64,000 bases of DNA from Roseovarius sp. MMSF_3359 (GCF_030733385.1 NZ_JASHJC010000001.1:372001-436000); one strand, 5' to 3'. Shown: positions 48,793 through 58,184, counted from the stretch's first letter. Numbers and translations: made by a program. The notes: generated by a model from the letters alone, not told the origin.

Positions 48793-49569
48793 ATGACGAT
48801 TCTCGACAAAACAAAGGCTTTCGCCGCGCTGCACGTCAAATCCGATCCGGTGATCCTTTACAACATCTGGGATCCGGGGAGCGCCCGGGCCGTGGCCGCC
48901 GCCGGGGCCAAAGCCATCGCCACCGGAAGCGCACCCGTCGCGATGGCGCATGGGTTTGCCGACGGGCAGAAAATCCCCCGCGCGATGATGCTTGATAACC
49001 TGCGGCGCATTGTCGAGGCCGTTGACCTGCCCGTCACAGCCGATATCGAAGGTGGCTATGGTGTCGCTCCCGCCGAGGTGGCCGAAACCGCAGCCGAGAC
49101 CATTCGTGCAGGCGCCGTTGGTTTCAACGTCGAGGATCAGATCGTGGGCGGCGAGGGGCTTTACGAGATTGCCGATCAGGCCGCCCGGATTTTGGCCATC
49201 CGCGAGGCGGTAGATGCGGTCACGTCGGACGTTTTCATCAATGCCCGGACGGATATCTTCCTCAAGACCAAGCCGGACACCCACACCGAGGCGAAGCTGG
49301 ACGACGCACTTGCCCGCGCAGAGGCCTATGCCGCCGCCGGGGCCAGCGGGTTTTTCGCGCCGGGTCTGGCGGATGAGGCAATGATCGGGCGCCTATGCGC
49401 TGATTGCAGTTTGCCGGTGAACATTATCGCCTTGCCACATGTGCCGGGCCCGGCTCGACTGGCCGAACTCGGCGCGTCGCGGATCAGCTACGGGCCCGTC
49501 CCCTACAAGCAGATGGTCAATTGGCTGGAACAACAGGCGCGGGCTGCCATCGGCTACCGCAATGCATGA
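48793..49569 (+). CDS. Isocitrate lyase/PEP mutase family protein
   Basis: The 258-residue TIM-barrel enzyme belongs to the ICL/PEPM superfamily: DIEGGYGVAPAEVAETAAE with metal-binding acidic residues, GVAGVN-like GAVGFNVEDQI, and FINARTDIFLK. Related enzymes are oxaloacetate decarboxylases or carboxy-PEP mutases; the KKCGH catalytic loop of isocitrate lyase is not present. The ATG at 48793 stands 6 bases after AAGGAG; the ATG at 48787 is too close to it. Confidence 0.85.
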   Translation: MTILDKTKAFAALHVKSDPVILYNIWDPGSARAVAAAGAKAIATGSAPVAMAHGFADGQKIPRAMMLDNLRRIVEAVDLPVTADIEGGYGVAPAEVAETAAETIRAGAVGFNVEDQIVGGEGLYEIADQAARILAIREAVDAVTSDVFINARTDIFLKTKPDTHTEAKLDDALARAEAYAAAGASGFFAPGLADEAMIGRLCADCSLPVNIIALPHVPGPARLAELGASRISYGPVPYKQMVNWLEQQARAAIGYRNA

Positions 49570-49637
49570 CCGTCGAAGCAATCCGGATCGTGATTAACAG
49601 GAACGGTGCTGTCCGAGCCATGGCCGGTTTGCGGACG

Positions 49638-49837
49638 AAGCGGACATCCACGAACAAGCCGCGCGATGGCCAGACCGCGGGGTGGCGATCGACCGGACTC
49701 TGTGGCACTTTATCTTTGCCAAGTTCGGAATACCTCTGATCGGTGCACGACCCCGCCAAATCGCGAGCCCTTGCGGGCGGTCTGGCGATCGCGCGGCGGC
49801 CTGCGGCCTTAATTCCGGGCGGGGGCGATGTCCGCTT
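49638..49837. repeat. Family-B MITE-like element, copy 2
   Basis: This 200-base element has perfect 10-bp outer ends AAGCGGACAT (49638-49647) and ATGTCCGCTT (49828-49837), and inner arms 49659-49678 and 49777-49796 (19 of 20 paired). It shares long blocks with copy 1 at 39813-40020. It occupies most of the 390-base gap between the ICL-family gene and gcrA. No transposase is encoded. Confidence 0.8.
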
Positions 49838-49959
49838 TATGATCAAACCTGCCATCGCGTTAATCTGGCCAGATCTCATAAAGAGGACTACGGGTGCGTC
49901 AAATCATGCGTATCCGTAACCTGTGGTCTAAGCGGACGACCCGAATGCAGCGCCGGGCC

Positions 49960-50526
49960 TTACCTGCGCCGGTCGCGGCGCGAGCTCATCGGCTGGAACG
50001 CGACGCCGACATGGGCTTCGCAATAGGGTTTACCGGCCTGTACCGGCAGACCACAGAACCAGAAATCCGGCGTCGCCGGATCACCCACCGGCCATTTGCA
50101 GGTGCGTTCGGTCAACTCCATCAGGGTCAGCTTCTTGGCCTTCTTCTCGACCTCGTTGACCTTGGCCAGCGCGGCCGGGTCGATTTCGTTGGTCGAGGGT
50201 TGCGGCGGCAGGGGCTGCCCGGCGGGGATGATCGGTTTGATCCGCGTGACCGGTTGTGGCGGCGGGGCGGCGGATTCGGTCTTGGGTTGCGGTTTGGGTG
50301 CGGGTTTGGGCGCGGCCTTGGGTTTCGCCGTCTTCGCCGCGGTCTTGGCCTTGGCGTCGGACTTGTCCGAGCCGCCACCATTGCGGTTCGACAGGCCCAA
50401 CCGGTGGACCTTGCCGATCACCGCATTGCGGGTGACACCGCCCAGTTCCTTGGCGATCTGGCTGGCCGACTGGCCCTCGCCCCACATCTTTTTCAGCAGC
50501 TCTACGCGCTCATCGCTCCAGGACAT
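49960..50526 (-). CDS. gcrA: Cell cycle regulator GcrA
   Basis: The 188-residue protein starts MSWSDERVELLKKMWGEGQ with an HTH (ASQIAKELGGVTRNAVIGKVHRL), the mark of GcrA. It then has a long Ala/Lys/Pro linker (about 55-130) and a C-terminal Cys-containing domain (ERTCKWPVGDPATPDFWFCGLP, YCEAHVGVAFQP). In Caulobacter GcrA binds RNA polymerase sigma-70 and promoters marked by CcrM methylation at GANTC. A start at 50526 follows AAGGAACAGGGC. Confidence 0.93.
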   Translation of the reverse strand: MSWSDERVELLKKMWGEGQSASQIAKELGGVTRNAVIGKVHRLGLSNRNGGGSDKSDAKAKTAAKTAKPKAAPKPAPKPQPKTESAAPPPQPVTRIKPIIPAGQPLPPQPSTNEIDPAALAKVNEVEKKAKKLTLMELTERTCKWPVGDPATPDFWFCGLPVQAGKPYCEAHVGVAFQPMSSRRDRRR

Positions 50527-50654
50527 GCCCTGTTCCTTATCTCAAAAGGCGGGCCTGATGCGGCACCGCCCTGTAAAAATCCATCGACGCCCTATTCTAG
50601 TCACTCACGGCTGAGTTACAAGGGACCGAATCGGCGAATGAACGGGCATTTCTG

Positions 50655-51458
50655 ATGGCGAACGGGTTTGATATGGGCACGCGCCGCTTTGGGCGGGTCA
50701 ATTGGCTGGGGCTGGCAACGCTGGCCAGCCGCGAGGTGCAGCGGTTCATGGCTGTCTGGACGCAGACCTTACTGGCGCCGCTGGTCACAGCGGGGCTTTT
50801 CCTGATGATCTTCACCATCGCCATCGGGCCACGGCGGGGCGACGTGATGGGCGTGGATTTCATGACCTTCCTGGCGCCGGGTATCTTGATGATGACGGTG
50901 ATCCAGAATGCTTTTGCCAACACCTCGTCGTCGATCGTGATCGCCAAGGTGCAGGGCAATATCGTCGACACGCTGATGCCGCCGCTGTCGCCCGCGGAAA
51001 TGGTGCTGGGCTACCTGGCGGGCGGCATCGGGCGCGGGCTGATGGTGGCCGTGGCCATTGCGGCGGGGCTCTACGTTTTTCTCGGCATCGGGGTGCAGTA
51101 TCCGTTTTGGGCGCTCTGCTACGTGATCCTGGGGTCGGCTTTTCTCGGAGCGTTGGGCATGGTCGCCGGAATCTTTGCCAACAAGTTCGATCAGATGGCG
51201 GCGATCACCAACTTCATCGTGACCCCCCTGGCGTTTCTCTCTGGCACCTTCTACTCGGTAGAGGCCCTGCCACCAGTCCTGCGCCAGATCACCCATTTCA
51301 ACCCGATCTTCTACCTGATTGACGGGATGCGCTATGGCATGATCGGTGTCTCGGACAGCGCGCCCCTGCTGGGGCTCGTCATTGTCGCGGGATCAACATT
51401 CGCGGTCGGACTGGCGGCCTGGGTGATGTTTGCGCGCGGTTATCGGCTCAAGGCCTGA
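50655..51458 (+). CDS. ABC-2 type transporter permease, no adjacent ATPase
   Basis: The 267-residue inner-membrane protein has six helices of the ABC-2 family (GDVMGVDFMTFLAPGILMM, LMPPLSPAEMVLGYLAGG, FLSGTFYSVEALPPVLRQITHFNPIFYLIDGMR). It resembles exporters such as YadH/NodJ that move lipids, polysaccharide or drugs. No nucleotide-binding partner is next to it in this window, so the ATPase must lie elsewhere. The 3' end overlaps the convergent EamA gene by 19 bases. Confidence 0.87.
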   Translation: MANGFDMGTRRFGRVNWLGLATLASREVQRFMAVWTQTLLAPLVTAGLFLMIFTIAIGPRRGDVMGVDFMTFLAPGILMMTVIQNAFANTSSSIVIAKVQGNIVDTLMPPLSPAEMVLGYLAGGIGRGLMVAVAIAAGLYVFLGIGVQYPFWALCYVILGSAFLGALGMVAGIFANKFDQMAAITNFIVTPLAFLSGTFYSVEALPPVLRQITHFNPIFYLIDGMRYGMIGVSDSAPLLGLVIVAGSTFAVGLAAWVMFARGYRLKA

Positions 51459-52342
51459 CCGTTCTGTGACAGCCGCGCCTCGCGCCAGGCAAGCAACCCG
51501 GCACCGCTCAGGATGATGGCGGAACCGATAAGCGAGATGTGGTCGGGCCAGACACCGAACACGGCCCAGTCATAAGCCGCCGAGAAGACCAGAACGGCAT
51601 AGAAAAACGGTGCCACGAAACTGGCATCTGCGCGGGCCATCGCGTTTACGAAACAGGCCTGCGCCCCGGCCATCAGCACACCGATGCCAGCCAGCGTCGC
51701 CCATTGCACGGGCGAGGGCCAGACCCAGACAAAACTTGCTGCAAAAGCCGCGATACACAGGCCGATGGCGTTGTTGACCAGCAGGATCTGCACCGGCGCT
51801 TCACGCCCCGAGAGGCGCTTGATCAAGATCACTTCGCAGCCGAGCAAAACCGCCGAGCCAAGGGCCAGAAGCGCGCCGAACTCGACCGCGCCGCCGCCGG
51901 GTCGCGTCAGGATGGCCGCCCCCGCAAGGGCGATGAGCGCCGCACTCCAACGCACCGGGCCGACCTTTTCACCGAGGAGCGGAATGGCGAGGATCATTGC
52001 GAAAACCGGGTTGAGAAAGCTGATCGCGGTGGCATCGGCAAGCGGGATGAACGCGGCGGCGGCAAACATCAGCGTCACCCCGCCCCAACCCAGGGCGGAT
52101 CGCGCCGCGTGCATCCGGTAATGCGGCCGAGAAAAACTCGGCCGGGTCAGGATCACGAAGGTACCGATGTTTATGAGCGCAAAGAGAAATCGGCCAAAGC
52201 TGACCTGTAATGCGGGCAGTTCGGGGCCAAGCACACCGGTTCCCAGAGCCTTGGCCAAAAGCATCGTGCCTGCCGCAAAGGCCGCTGCGAGAAGCGTCAG
52301 CGATGCCGCAAGGGCCGGGTTCTGATCCTGGGGTGTGAACAT
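51440..52342 (-). CDS. DMT superfamily EamA transporter
   Basis: The 300-residue membrane protein has ten helices in two EamA repeats (FGRFLFALINIGTFV... and LLLVNNAIGLCIAAF...). The pattern PLADATAISFLNPVFAMILAIPLLGEKV is typical. Such proteins export amino acids or other metabolites. The start at 52342 is chosen from the family-like beginning; a longer frame to 52378 uses TTG. Confidence 0.87.
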   Translation of the reverse strand: MFTPQDQNPALAASLTLLAAAFAAGTMLLAKALGTGVLGPELPALQVSFGRFLFALINIGTFVILTRPSFSRPHYRMHAARSALGWGGVTLMFAAAAFIPLADATAISFLNPVFAMILAIPLLGEKVGPVRWSAALIALAGAAILTRPGGGAVEFGALLALGSAVLLGCEVILIKRLSGREAPVQILLVNNAIGLCIAAFAASFVWVWPSPVQWATLAGIGVLMAGAQACFVNAMARADASFVAPFFYAVLVFSAAYDWAVFGVWPDHISLIGSAIILSGAGLLAWREARLSQNGQALSR

Positions 52343-52424
52343 GCGGCCAGACTTGGCCGGGTTTCGAGGGCGCCGCAACCCTCAATCGACCGGAATGCGT
52401 CTGGCCTTTACGGCCACTGCCTGT

Positions 52425-52838
52425 TCAACCTGCCTGCGCAGGCAATTGTTTGAACACGGTACACATGTCGCGAAAGGCCGATGGCCCATCGGGCCCACCA
52501 AGGCCGACAACCTGCATCCCGTACCCGCGCAGGCGCCGTGCCAGATGTGACATGTCCCGCGCATCCGTGGCGAGGATGATCGTGTCAAATACGTCCGTGA
52601 GTGCGAATTCGACCGCGTCTATCGCGATGAGAAGCATGGCGGCGTCGGAATGCACCGCCTCGACCCCGTCGGCGTCCCGCCAGCCCGATTTGGCCGACAT
52701 GTCGCCATAGGTCCGCGCCAAGGCAATCTGCCCAAGGCGTTGGCCCTCCTGCAGGATCCATGCAGAATGCTCGGGAACGATCGTGTCCCCGTCAACCATG
52801 ATCGCCACGCGATGGTGTATGTTAGTCGTTTGGGTCAT
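52425..52838 (-). CDS. NYN domain protein (PIN-like nuclease fold)
   Basis: The 137-residue protein resembles LabA/NYN domain proteins: HHRVAIMVDGDTIVPEHS with the first acidic residue, SDAAMLLIAIDAVEF, DTIILATDARDMSHLARRLR and VVGLGGPDGPSAFRD. The acidic residues fit a metal-dependent RNase fold. The RNA target is unknown. The ATG at 52838 is preferred; upstream frame lacks domain similarity. Confidence 0.8.
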   Translation of the reverse strand: MTQTTNIHHRVAIMVDGDTIVPEHSAWILQEGQRLGQIALARTYGDMSAKSGWRDADGVEAVHSDAAMLLIAIDAVEFALTDVFDTIILATDARDMSHLARRLRGYGMQVVGLGGPDGPSAFRDMCTVFKQLPAQAG

Positions 52839-53044
52839 GAGGCAGCCAAACCTGGATAAATGATCAAATCGGCGAAAATTTGTCGATGAAATGGGGGCAG
52901 TGCCGCAATCGTTAACGCCACCCTTGTAGGGGCTTGAGGCGAAGAACCGGCAACAGGAGGCCGATTGCGGGCTTTCCCGTGCGCAGCAGGTGAGGCGACA
53001 AGATTTTGCTTCCCGTCGCGCAGATTTCACGTTAAGGGAGCGGC

Positions 53045-53098
53045 ATGATCAAACGCCAGACATACGCACAGAGCCGACGCCGACGCATCCGCGCCTGA
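53045..53098 (+). CDS. Arginine-rich leader peptide, candidate argD-argF attenuator
   Basis: A 17-codon frame MIKRQTYAQSRRRRIRA starts with ATG preceded by AAGGGAGCGGC. Six of the 17 residues are Arg, five of them among codons 11-16, written CGA CGC CGA CGC ... CGC. It ends 115 bases before argD, an arginine-biosynthesis gene. A leader peptide with a run of codons for the end product upstream of that pathway's genes is the pattern of ribosome-mediated attenuation. The peptide itself and the regulation are inferences from sequence only. Confidence 0.6.
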   Translation: MIKRQTYAQSRRRRIRA

Positions 53099-53213
53099 CG
53101 TCCCGCCTTCGTTTGATCTCGCGCCAACTGGCGCCCCGACCCCCAGATATCATTGACTTGGCCGCAGCCCTCGGGCAACTCTTCGGCCTTCCTGAATCAA
53201 AAGGATTTGACCC
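53099..53213 (+). promoter_or_regulatory. Candidate attenuator region before argD
   Basis: Two hairpins follow the leader peptide: GCGCC-AACT-GGCGC (53121-53134) and a longer one closed by GGCCG (53160-53164) and CGGCC (53184-53188), ending in TTCCTG. Neither has a strong T-run, so termination could be Rho-dependent or control could act on the argD ribosome site (AAAGGATTTGACCC). Competing structures cannot be decided by eye. Confidence 0.4.
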
Positions 53214-54404
53214 ATGATCCCGTCTATTTTGCCGACCTATAACCGTGCCGCTCTGACCTTTGTCAAAGGTGAGGGTAGCTGGCTGATCGAGCAGGACGGG
53301 CGACGTTTTCTGGATCTGGGCGCGGGGATCGCAGTGAATGCCCTGGGGCATGCGCATCCGGCACTGGTCAAGGCGCTGACCGAACAGGGCAACGCGCTTT
53401 GGCATACGTCGAACCTCTATCACATCCCGCAGCAGGAGGCGCTGGCCGACAAGCTGGTGGCGCATACCTTCGCTGATACGGTGTTTTTTACCAATTCCGG
53501 CACCGAAAGCTGCGAATTGGCGGTCAAGATGGCGCGCAAGCATTTCCACGACGCGGGGCAGCCTGAGCGGGTCGAGATCATCACCTTCGATGGTTCTTTC
53601 CATGGCCGTTCCGCCGCCGGGATCGCCGCCGCCGGGTCGGAGAAGATGACCAAGGGATTTGGGCCGCTGCTGCCGGGTTTCGTGCACCTGCCGTGGGACG
53701 ATCACGATGCGGTTGCCGCGGCGATCACCGACAAGACCGCCGCAATCCTGGTCGAGCCGGTGCAGGGGGAGGGCGGCATTCGTCCGCTACCCGATCAGTG
53801 CCTCAAGGGTCTGCGCGATCTCTGCGACGAACACGGCCTTCTGCTGATCTTTGACGAGGTGCAATGTGGCGTGGGCCGCACCGGGCGCCTCTTTGCCCAT
53901 GAATGGGCCGGTGTGGATCCGGACATCATGATGGTGGCCAAGGGCATCGGCGGGGGCTTCCCATTGGGCGCGGTCTTGGCCACCGAGCACGCGGCTAGCG
54001 GCATGATCGCGGGCACCCACGGATCGACCTATGGCGGCAATCCCCTGGCTTGCGCCATTGGCTGTGCGGTCATGGATATCGTGGCTGACCCGGCTTTCCT
54101 GGCCGAGGTGAACCGCAAAGCGGGCCTGCTGCGGCAGAAGCTCGAAGGGCTGGTGGCAGATCACCCGGAGGTATTCGAAGAGGTGCGCGGGGCCGGTCTG
54201 ATGCTGGGCCTGAAATGTGTGGCTTCGAACCTCGACGTGGTCAATGCGGCATATGGAGAGGAGGTCATTACGGTGCCTGCGGCCGATAATGTCATCCGCC
54301 TGCTGCCGCCGCTTAACATCTCTGACGATGAGGTCGCGGAGGCCGTGCAACGCCTGGGCGCTGCGGCCCAGGTGGTCAGGAAGGCCGAGACGGAAACCGC
54401 CTGA
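53214..54404 (+). CDS. argD: Acetylornithine transaminase
   Basis: The 396-residue PLP enzyme converts N-acetylglutamate semialdehyde to N-acetylornithine in arginine synthesis. Seen are FFTNSGTESCELAVKMARKH, FDGSFHGRSAAGIAAAG, LLIFDEVQCGVGRTG and the PLP lysine K243 in MMVAKGIGGGFPLGA. It is followed by argF 100 bases downstream, a pair found in many alphaproteobacteria. An Arg-rich leader peptide lies upstream. Confidence 0.93.
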   Translation: MIPSILPTYNRAALTFVKGEGSWLIEQDGRRFLDLGAGIAVNALGHAHPALVKALTEQGNALWHTSNLYHIPQQEALADKLVAHTFADTVFFTNSGTESCELAVKMARKHFHDAGQPERVEIITFDGSFHGRSAAGIAAAGSEKMTKGFGPLLPGFVHLPWDDHDAVAAAITDKTAAILVEPVQGEGGIRPLPDQCLKGLRDLCDEHGLLLIFDEVQCGVGRTGRLFAHEWAGVDPDIMMVAKGIGGGFPLGAVLATEHAASGMIAGTHGSTYGGNPLACAIGCAVMDIVADPAFLAEVNRKAGLLRQKLEGLVADHPEVFEEVRGAGLMLGLKCVASNLDVVNAAYGEEVITVPAADNVIRLLPPLNISDDEVAEAVQRLGAAAQVVRKAETETA

Positions 54405-54504
54405 TTTCCATCGTTCCAAAAGTATTCAAAGACACGTACGGGGGCCGCCACCGGCGGCGGGACAAAAGGGCCCAAACCCGCACCAGACATAAAGCGACAG
54501 TGAC

Positions 54505-55431
54505 ATGAACCATTTTCTAGATATCCACAAAACCCCGCCCGAAGAGCTTCGGTCGATCATCGACAAGGCTCAGAGCATGAAAACCGCCCGTCTTGGCCGC
54601 CCGCATGGGGCGCCCGATGACGACCTGCCGCTCGCCGGGCATGTGGTTGCGCTGATTTTTGAAAAACCCTCCACCCGGACGCGGGTAAGTTTTGACGTGG
54701 GCGTGCGGCAGATGGGCGGTACGACCATGGTGTTGTCTGGGACCGATATGCAGTTGGGCCATGGTGAGACCATTGCCGATACGGCGCGGGTGCTCAGCCG
54801 TTATGTCGATCTCATCATGATCCGGACCTTCGATGAGACCGTGTTGATGGAAATGTCGGAATATGCCGATGTGCCTGTCATCAACGGCCTGACCGACCGC
54901 ACCCATCCCTGCCAGATCATGGCGGATGTCATGACCTACGAGGAACATCGTGGCCCGATTGCGGGCAAAAAGGTCGTCTGGTCCGGCGATGGCAACAATG
55001 TCTGCGCGTCGTTTCTGCATGCGGCGGGGCAATTCGGGTTTGATCTGACCTTCACCGGCCCGGCGCAGCTTGACCCCGAGGATGAGTTCGTGGGCCTGGC
55101 CCGCAAATCCGGCAGCACCGTGACCATTGAGCGTGACCCGTTCAAAGCGGTTGAGGGGGCGGACCTGGTGGTGACCGACACCTGGGTCAGCATGCATGAC
55201 AGCCAGTCCGCCAAGGAGCGCCGCCATAACATGCTGCGTCCTTATCAGGTCAATGATGAGCTTATGGCCCATGCCAAACCCGACGCTCTTTTCATGCACT
55301 GCCTGCCCGCGCACCGGGAGGAAGAGGCGACCTCGTCGGTCATGGACGGGCCGAACTCGGTCATCTTTGACGAGGCCGAAAACCGGCTGCATGCGCAAAA
55401 GGCCGTGATGCGCTGGTGCCTGGGGGTCTGA
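54505..55431 (+). CDS. argF: Ornithine carbamoyltransferase
   Basis: The 308-residue enzyme makes citrulline from ornithine and carbamoyl phosphate. Signatures are STRTR (56-60) for carbamoyl phosphate, HPCQ (134-137), TDTWVSMH and [15 protein letters not shown]. Its substrate carbamoyl phosphate is made by CarAB (carB lies at 27.6-30.9 kb). The 3' end is 6 bases from the convergent EamA gene. A GC hairpin GCCGCC-ACC-GGCGGC lies in the gap to argD. Confidence 0.95.
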   Translation: MNHFLDIHKTPPEELRSIIDKAQSMKTARLGRPHGAPDDDLPLAGHVVALIFEKPSTRTRVSFDVGVRQMGGTTMVLSGTDMQLGHGETIADTARVLSRYVDLIMIRTFDETVLMEMSEYADVPVINGLTDRTHPCQIMADVMTYEEHRGPIAGKKVVWSGDGNNVCASFLHAAGQFGFDLTFTGPAQLDPEDEFVGLARKSGSTVTIERDPFKAVEGADLVVTDTWVSMHDSQSAKERRHNMLRPYQVNDELMAHAKPDALFMHCLPAHREEEATSSVMDGPNSVIFDEAENRLHAQKAVMRWCLGV

Positions 55432-55437
55432 CCGCCC

Positions 55438-56370
55438 TCAGATGGTTGAGTAGAGCACGATACTGCCCACGAAGATCACGGCGATGCCGCAGGATTTCTG
55501 CATGAGCGCCGTGGTTGAGACCTCTTCGTGGAAGTATCTTGGCCACAGCCGCATGAGCAGCAGGCAGAGCAGGAAGATCAGCATGGGTTCATACGCGCCC
55601 AGTGACTGCACCAGTGCCACGGGTCCCAGCACGACCGCCGCGAGCGTGACCAGATCGCCGATATTGTCGAAGATCTCGTTGGCGATGCTGACCCCCACGA
55701 TGTGGGAGCGCCGCCTGCCGAAGAGGTAGAGGAATTGCTGCCTGTATCCGGCTGAAAACGCATAGAGGCCAATGCCGAAGCCCGTGTACCCGATGCTTTG
55801 CCAGAAGGCGGCGGTCCAGTAGTTGGCGTCGATCGCGACCACTTTGAAAACGACCTGGGTGATCGCGACAAAGCACGACGCCCCCAGCATCAGCCCCAGT
55901 GTCACCATGTCGAGGCCCATTCGGCCATTTGCGCGCTGATACATCAGAATGATCGCGCCGGTGATGATGATCGCACCGGCAAGCATCTGTTTTGGTGTCA
56001 GAAATTCGCCAAGGATGATCGCTCCGAAGACAAGGCCGAAAATCGGCACCGTCTGGAAAAGGGGTGCCACCTTGGAAACATCTGCGCGCGTCATGGCATG
56101 CAGGTACATCAGCAGCCACACGCCATAAAGCGCCCCGGCCAGCAGGCCCACCACTGCCGCGTTCCGGCCAAAGTCGATGGCGTCATACCTGAAGGCGATC
56201 ACCAGAATCGCGATCACGATCGAGAAAAGCGATGAAAAAATAATGAGCGCGCCGGGGCCGCTGTGGTCATCGCTGTTAAAGTACCGTTCCAGCAGGAACT
56301 TGTCGATCAGGGTTCCGAAAACCGAAAATAAGACGCCGCCGATACCGAGGATCACCCATAGCGGCAACAT
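55438..56370 (-). CDS. EamA family transporter
   Basis: The 310-residue protein has ten helices and the EamA layout; the repeated unit appears as ALYGVWLLMYLHAMTRADVSKVAPLFQTVPIFGLVFGAIILGE. The substrate is unknown. The start at 56370 gives MLPLWVILGIGGVLFS, a hydrophobic first helix; the frame upstream of it has no similarity. A 247-base gap separates it from divergent gnd, with no gene seen. Confidence 0.85.
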   Translation of the reverse strand: MLPLWVILGIGGVLFSVFGTLIDKFLLERYFNSDDHSGPGALIIFSSLFSIVIAILVIAFRYDAIDFGRNAAVVGLLAGALYGVWLLMYLHAMTRADVSKVAPLFQTVPIFGLVFGAIILGEFLTPKQMLAGAIIITGAIILMYQRANGRMGLDMVTLGLMLGASCFVAITQVVFKVVAIDANYWTAAFWQSIGYTGFGIGLYAFSAGYRQQFLYLFGRRRSHIVGVSIANEIFDNIGDLVTLAAVVLGPVALVQSLGAYEPMLIFLLCLLLMRLWPRYFHEEVSTTALMQKSCGIAVIFVGSIVLYSTI

Positions 56371-56617
56371 ACCTGCCCTTTGAGGTTTGAAAGAAAATAC
56401 ATACTGAAAGCATCCTGAATAAATCGAGGTGCAGTTTACCTGAAATCGGGATCCCCTCCAAACCGCGGCCGGGATTTGCGCGTAACTCCGCTGGCGATGG
56501 CGTGCTCTGGCAGGACCTGTTTGGGCAAATGCCTTCGCGGGTTTTGGATTTCTTGGCCTTGCAAATCCTACGACACACCCTAGCCTGACCAAAGCAGAAC
56601 AGGCGGCAGGAACTTCC

Positions 56618-58018
56618 ATGACAAAGGCGCAGATCGGGGTGTACGGGCTGGGGACCATGGGCAGTGCCCTGGCGCTCAACATGGCGGAAAAGGGCTTCCG
56701 GGTTGCTGTGACAAACCGTGAAACAGCCTGGATTGATGATTTCATGGCCGAGGCCGGAGAGCTGGCCGGAAACCTGCACCCCCATGAGACGCTTGAGGAT
56801 TTCGTGGCCGGATTGGTCACGCCGCGGGTGATCCTGTTCATGATCCCGTCCGGAAGGCCGATGGATCTGATGATCGAGGCCATCGCGCCCCTCTTGGCGC
56901 CGGGGGATACGATCATCGACGGGGGCAATGCGGATTTCCACCAGACCCGCGCACGCTCCGCCGCATTGGCCGAGAAGGATATACATTTCGTGGGCATGGG
57001 TGTGTCGGGCGGGGAAGCAGGTGCGCGTCATGGCCCGTCGATGATGGTGGGCGGCACCGGGCATAGCTGGACCCAGCTTCGGGACGTGCTGACGGCCATT
57101 GCCGCGCGTTTCGAGGGGGCGCCCTGCGTCGACCACCTGGGGCCGGACGGGGCCGGGCATTTCGTCAAGACCGTGCATAACGGCATCGAATATGCCGAGA
57201 TGCAGGTGATCGCCGAAATCTATGGTTTGCTGCGCAATGGCGTGGCACGAACCCCGGTAGAGATCGGTCAGATGTTTGCCCGCTGGGATCAGGGGCGGCT
57301 CAAATCTTATCTGGTCGAGATCACCGGGAAGGTCCTGCAATACGACGATCCGGCAACCGGGCATCCGATGGTGGACGTGATCAAGGATGCGGCGGGTCAG
57401 AAGGGGACGGGCCGGTGGACGGTGGTTGAAGCTGTTCGGCTGGGTCAATCTGCCAACATGATCGAAGCCGCGGTCGGGGCGCGTAGTTGGTCGTCGGAAA
57501 AGGCGGCACGTGTGGCGTCGGAGGCTGTTCTGGGCGGTGACCGGCTGGCGCTGGATCTCGATGAGGCGCTTCTTGCGGACGCGTTTCTGGCGGTGCGAAT
57601 CCTGGGATATGCGCAGGGGTTTCGCCTGCTGTCGGCGGCGTCGGATGAGTATGACTGGGGATTGGATTATGGGCGTATCGCCGAGATCTGGCGGGCGGGG
57701 TGCATCATCCGCTCGGCGCTGCTTGACGATATCTCCGAGGCATTTTCCGGGGACCTGCCGGAGGGGCAGCTCATTCTTGCGCCGCAATTCGCGGGCGTCC
57801 TGGCGGCGTGCGTTCCGGCGCTGCGTCAGGTCGTGGGCGCGGCGGTGTCTGGGGGGCATGCGGTACCGGCGATGGCGGCGGCGTTGAGCTGGTATGATAC
57901 CATGCGGCAGGGCTATGGCACGGCCAATATCATTCAGGCACAGCGGGATTTCTTTGGCCACCACGGGTTTGAGCGATTGGGTGAAGAAGGTAAACATCAC
58001 GGTCCCTGGTGGGACTAA
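56618..58018 (+). CDS. gnd: 6-phosphogluconate dehydrogenase (NADP-dependent, decarboxylating)
   Basis: The 466-residue enzyme makes ribulose 5-phosphate in the oxidative pentose phosphate pathway. The NADP site is GVYGLGTMGSALALNMAEKG; VRK-like IIDGGNADFHQT, the VGMGVSGGEAGARHGPSMM stretch and catalytic FVKTVHNGIEYAEMQ follow. The C-terminal tail GHHGFERL..HGPWW contacts the other subunit. A GCAGGAACTTCC site precedes the ATG. It is alone, with no zwf neighbour. Confidence 0.93.
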   Translation: MTKAQIGVYGLGTMGSALALNMAEKGFRVAVTNRETAWIDDFMAEAGELAGNLHPHETLEDFVAGLVTPRVILFMIPSGRPMDLMIEAIAPLLAPGDTIIDGGNADFHQTRARSAALAEKDIHFVGMGVSGGEAGARHGPSMMVGGTGHSWTQLRDVLTAIAARFEGAPCVDHLGPDGAGHFVKTVHNGIEYAEMQVIAEIYGLLRNGVARTPVEIGQMFARWDQGRLKSYLVEITGKVLQYDDPATGHPMVDVIKDAAGQKGTGRWTVVEAVRLGQSANMIEAAVGARSWSSEKAARVASEAVLGGDRLALDLDEALLADAFLAVRILGYAQGFRLLSAASDEYDWGLDYGRIAEIWRAGCIIRSALLDDISEAFSGDLPEGQLILAPQFAGVLAACVPALRQVVGAAVSGGHAVPAMAAALSWYDTMRQGYGTANIIQAQRDFFGHHGFERLGEEGKHHGPWWD

Positions 58019-58184
58019 GGGCTGTTTAAAGGAGTGCGCTGGCGCGCACGCCGGATATCTCGTCGACGGCCCTCCGGCCCGTCTCCTCGGGTAGGGCGCG
58101 GTGGCTGATGTCGCCTAGGAATAGCGGCGTTCGGGGATGGTGGTTCTGGTGGCCTCAAGTTCCGCCAAAATCGGGACGAATCCC

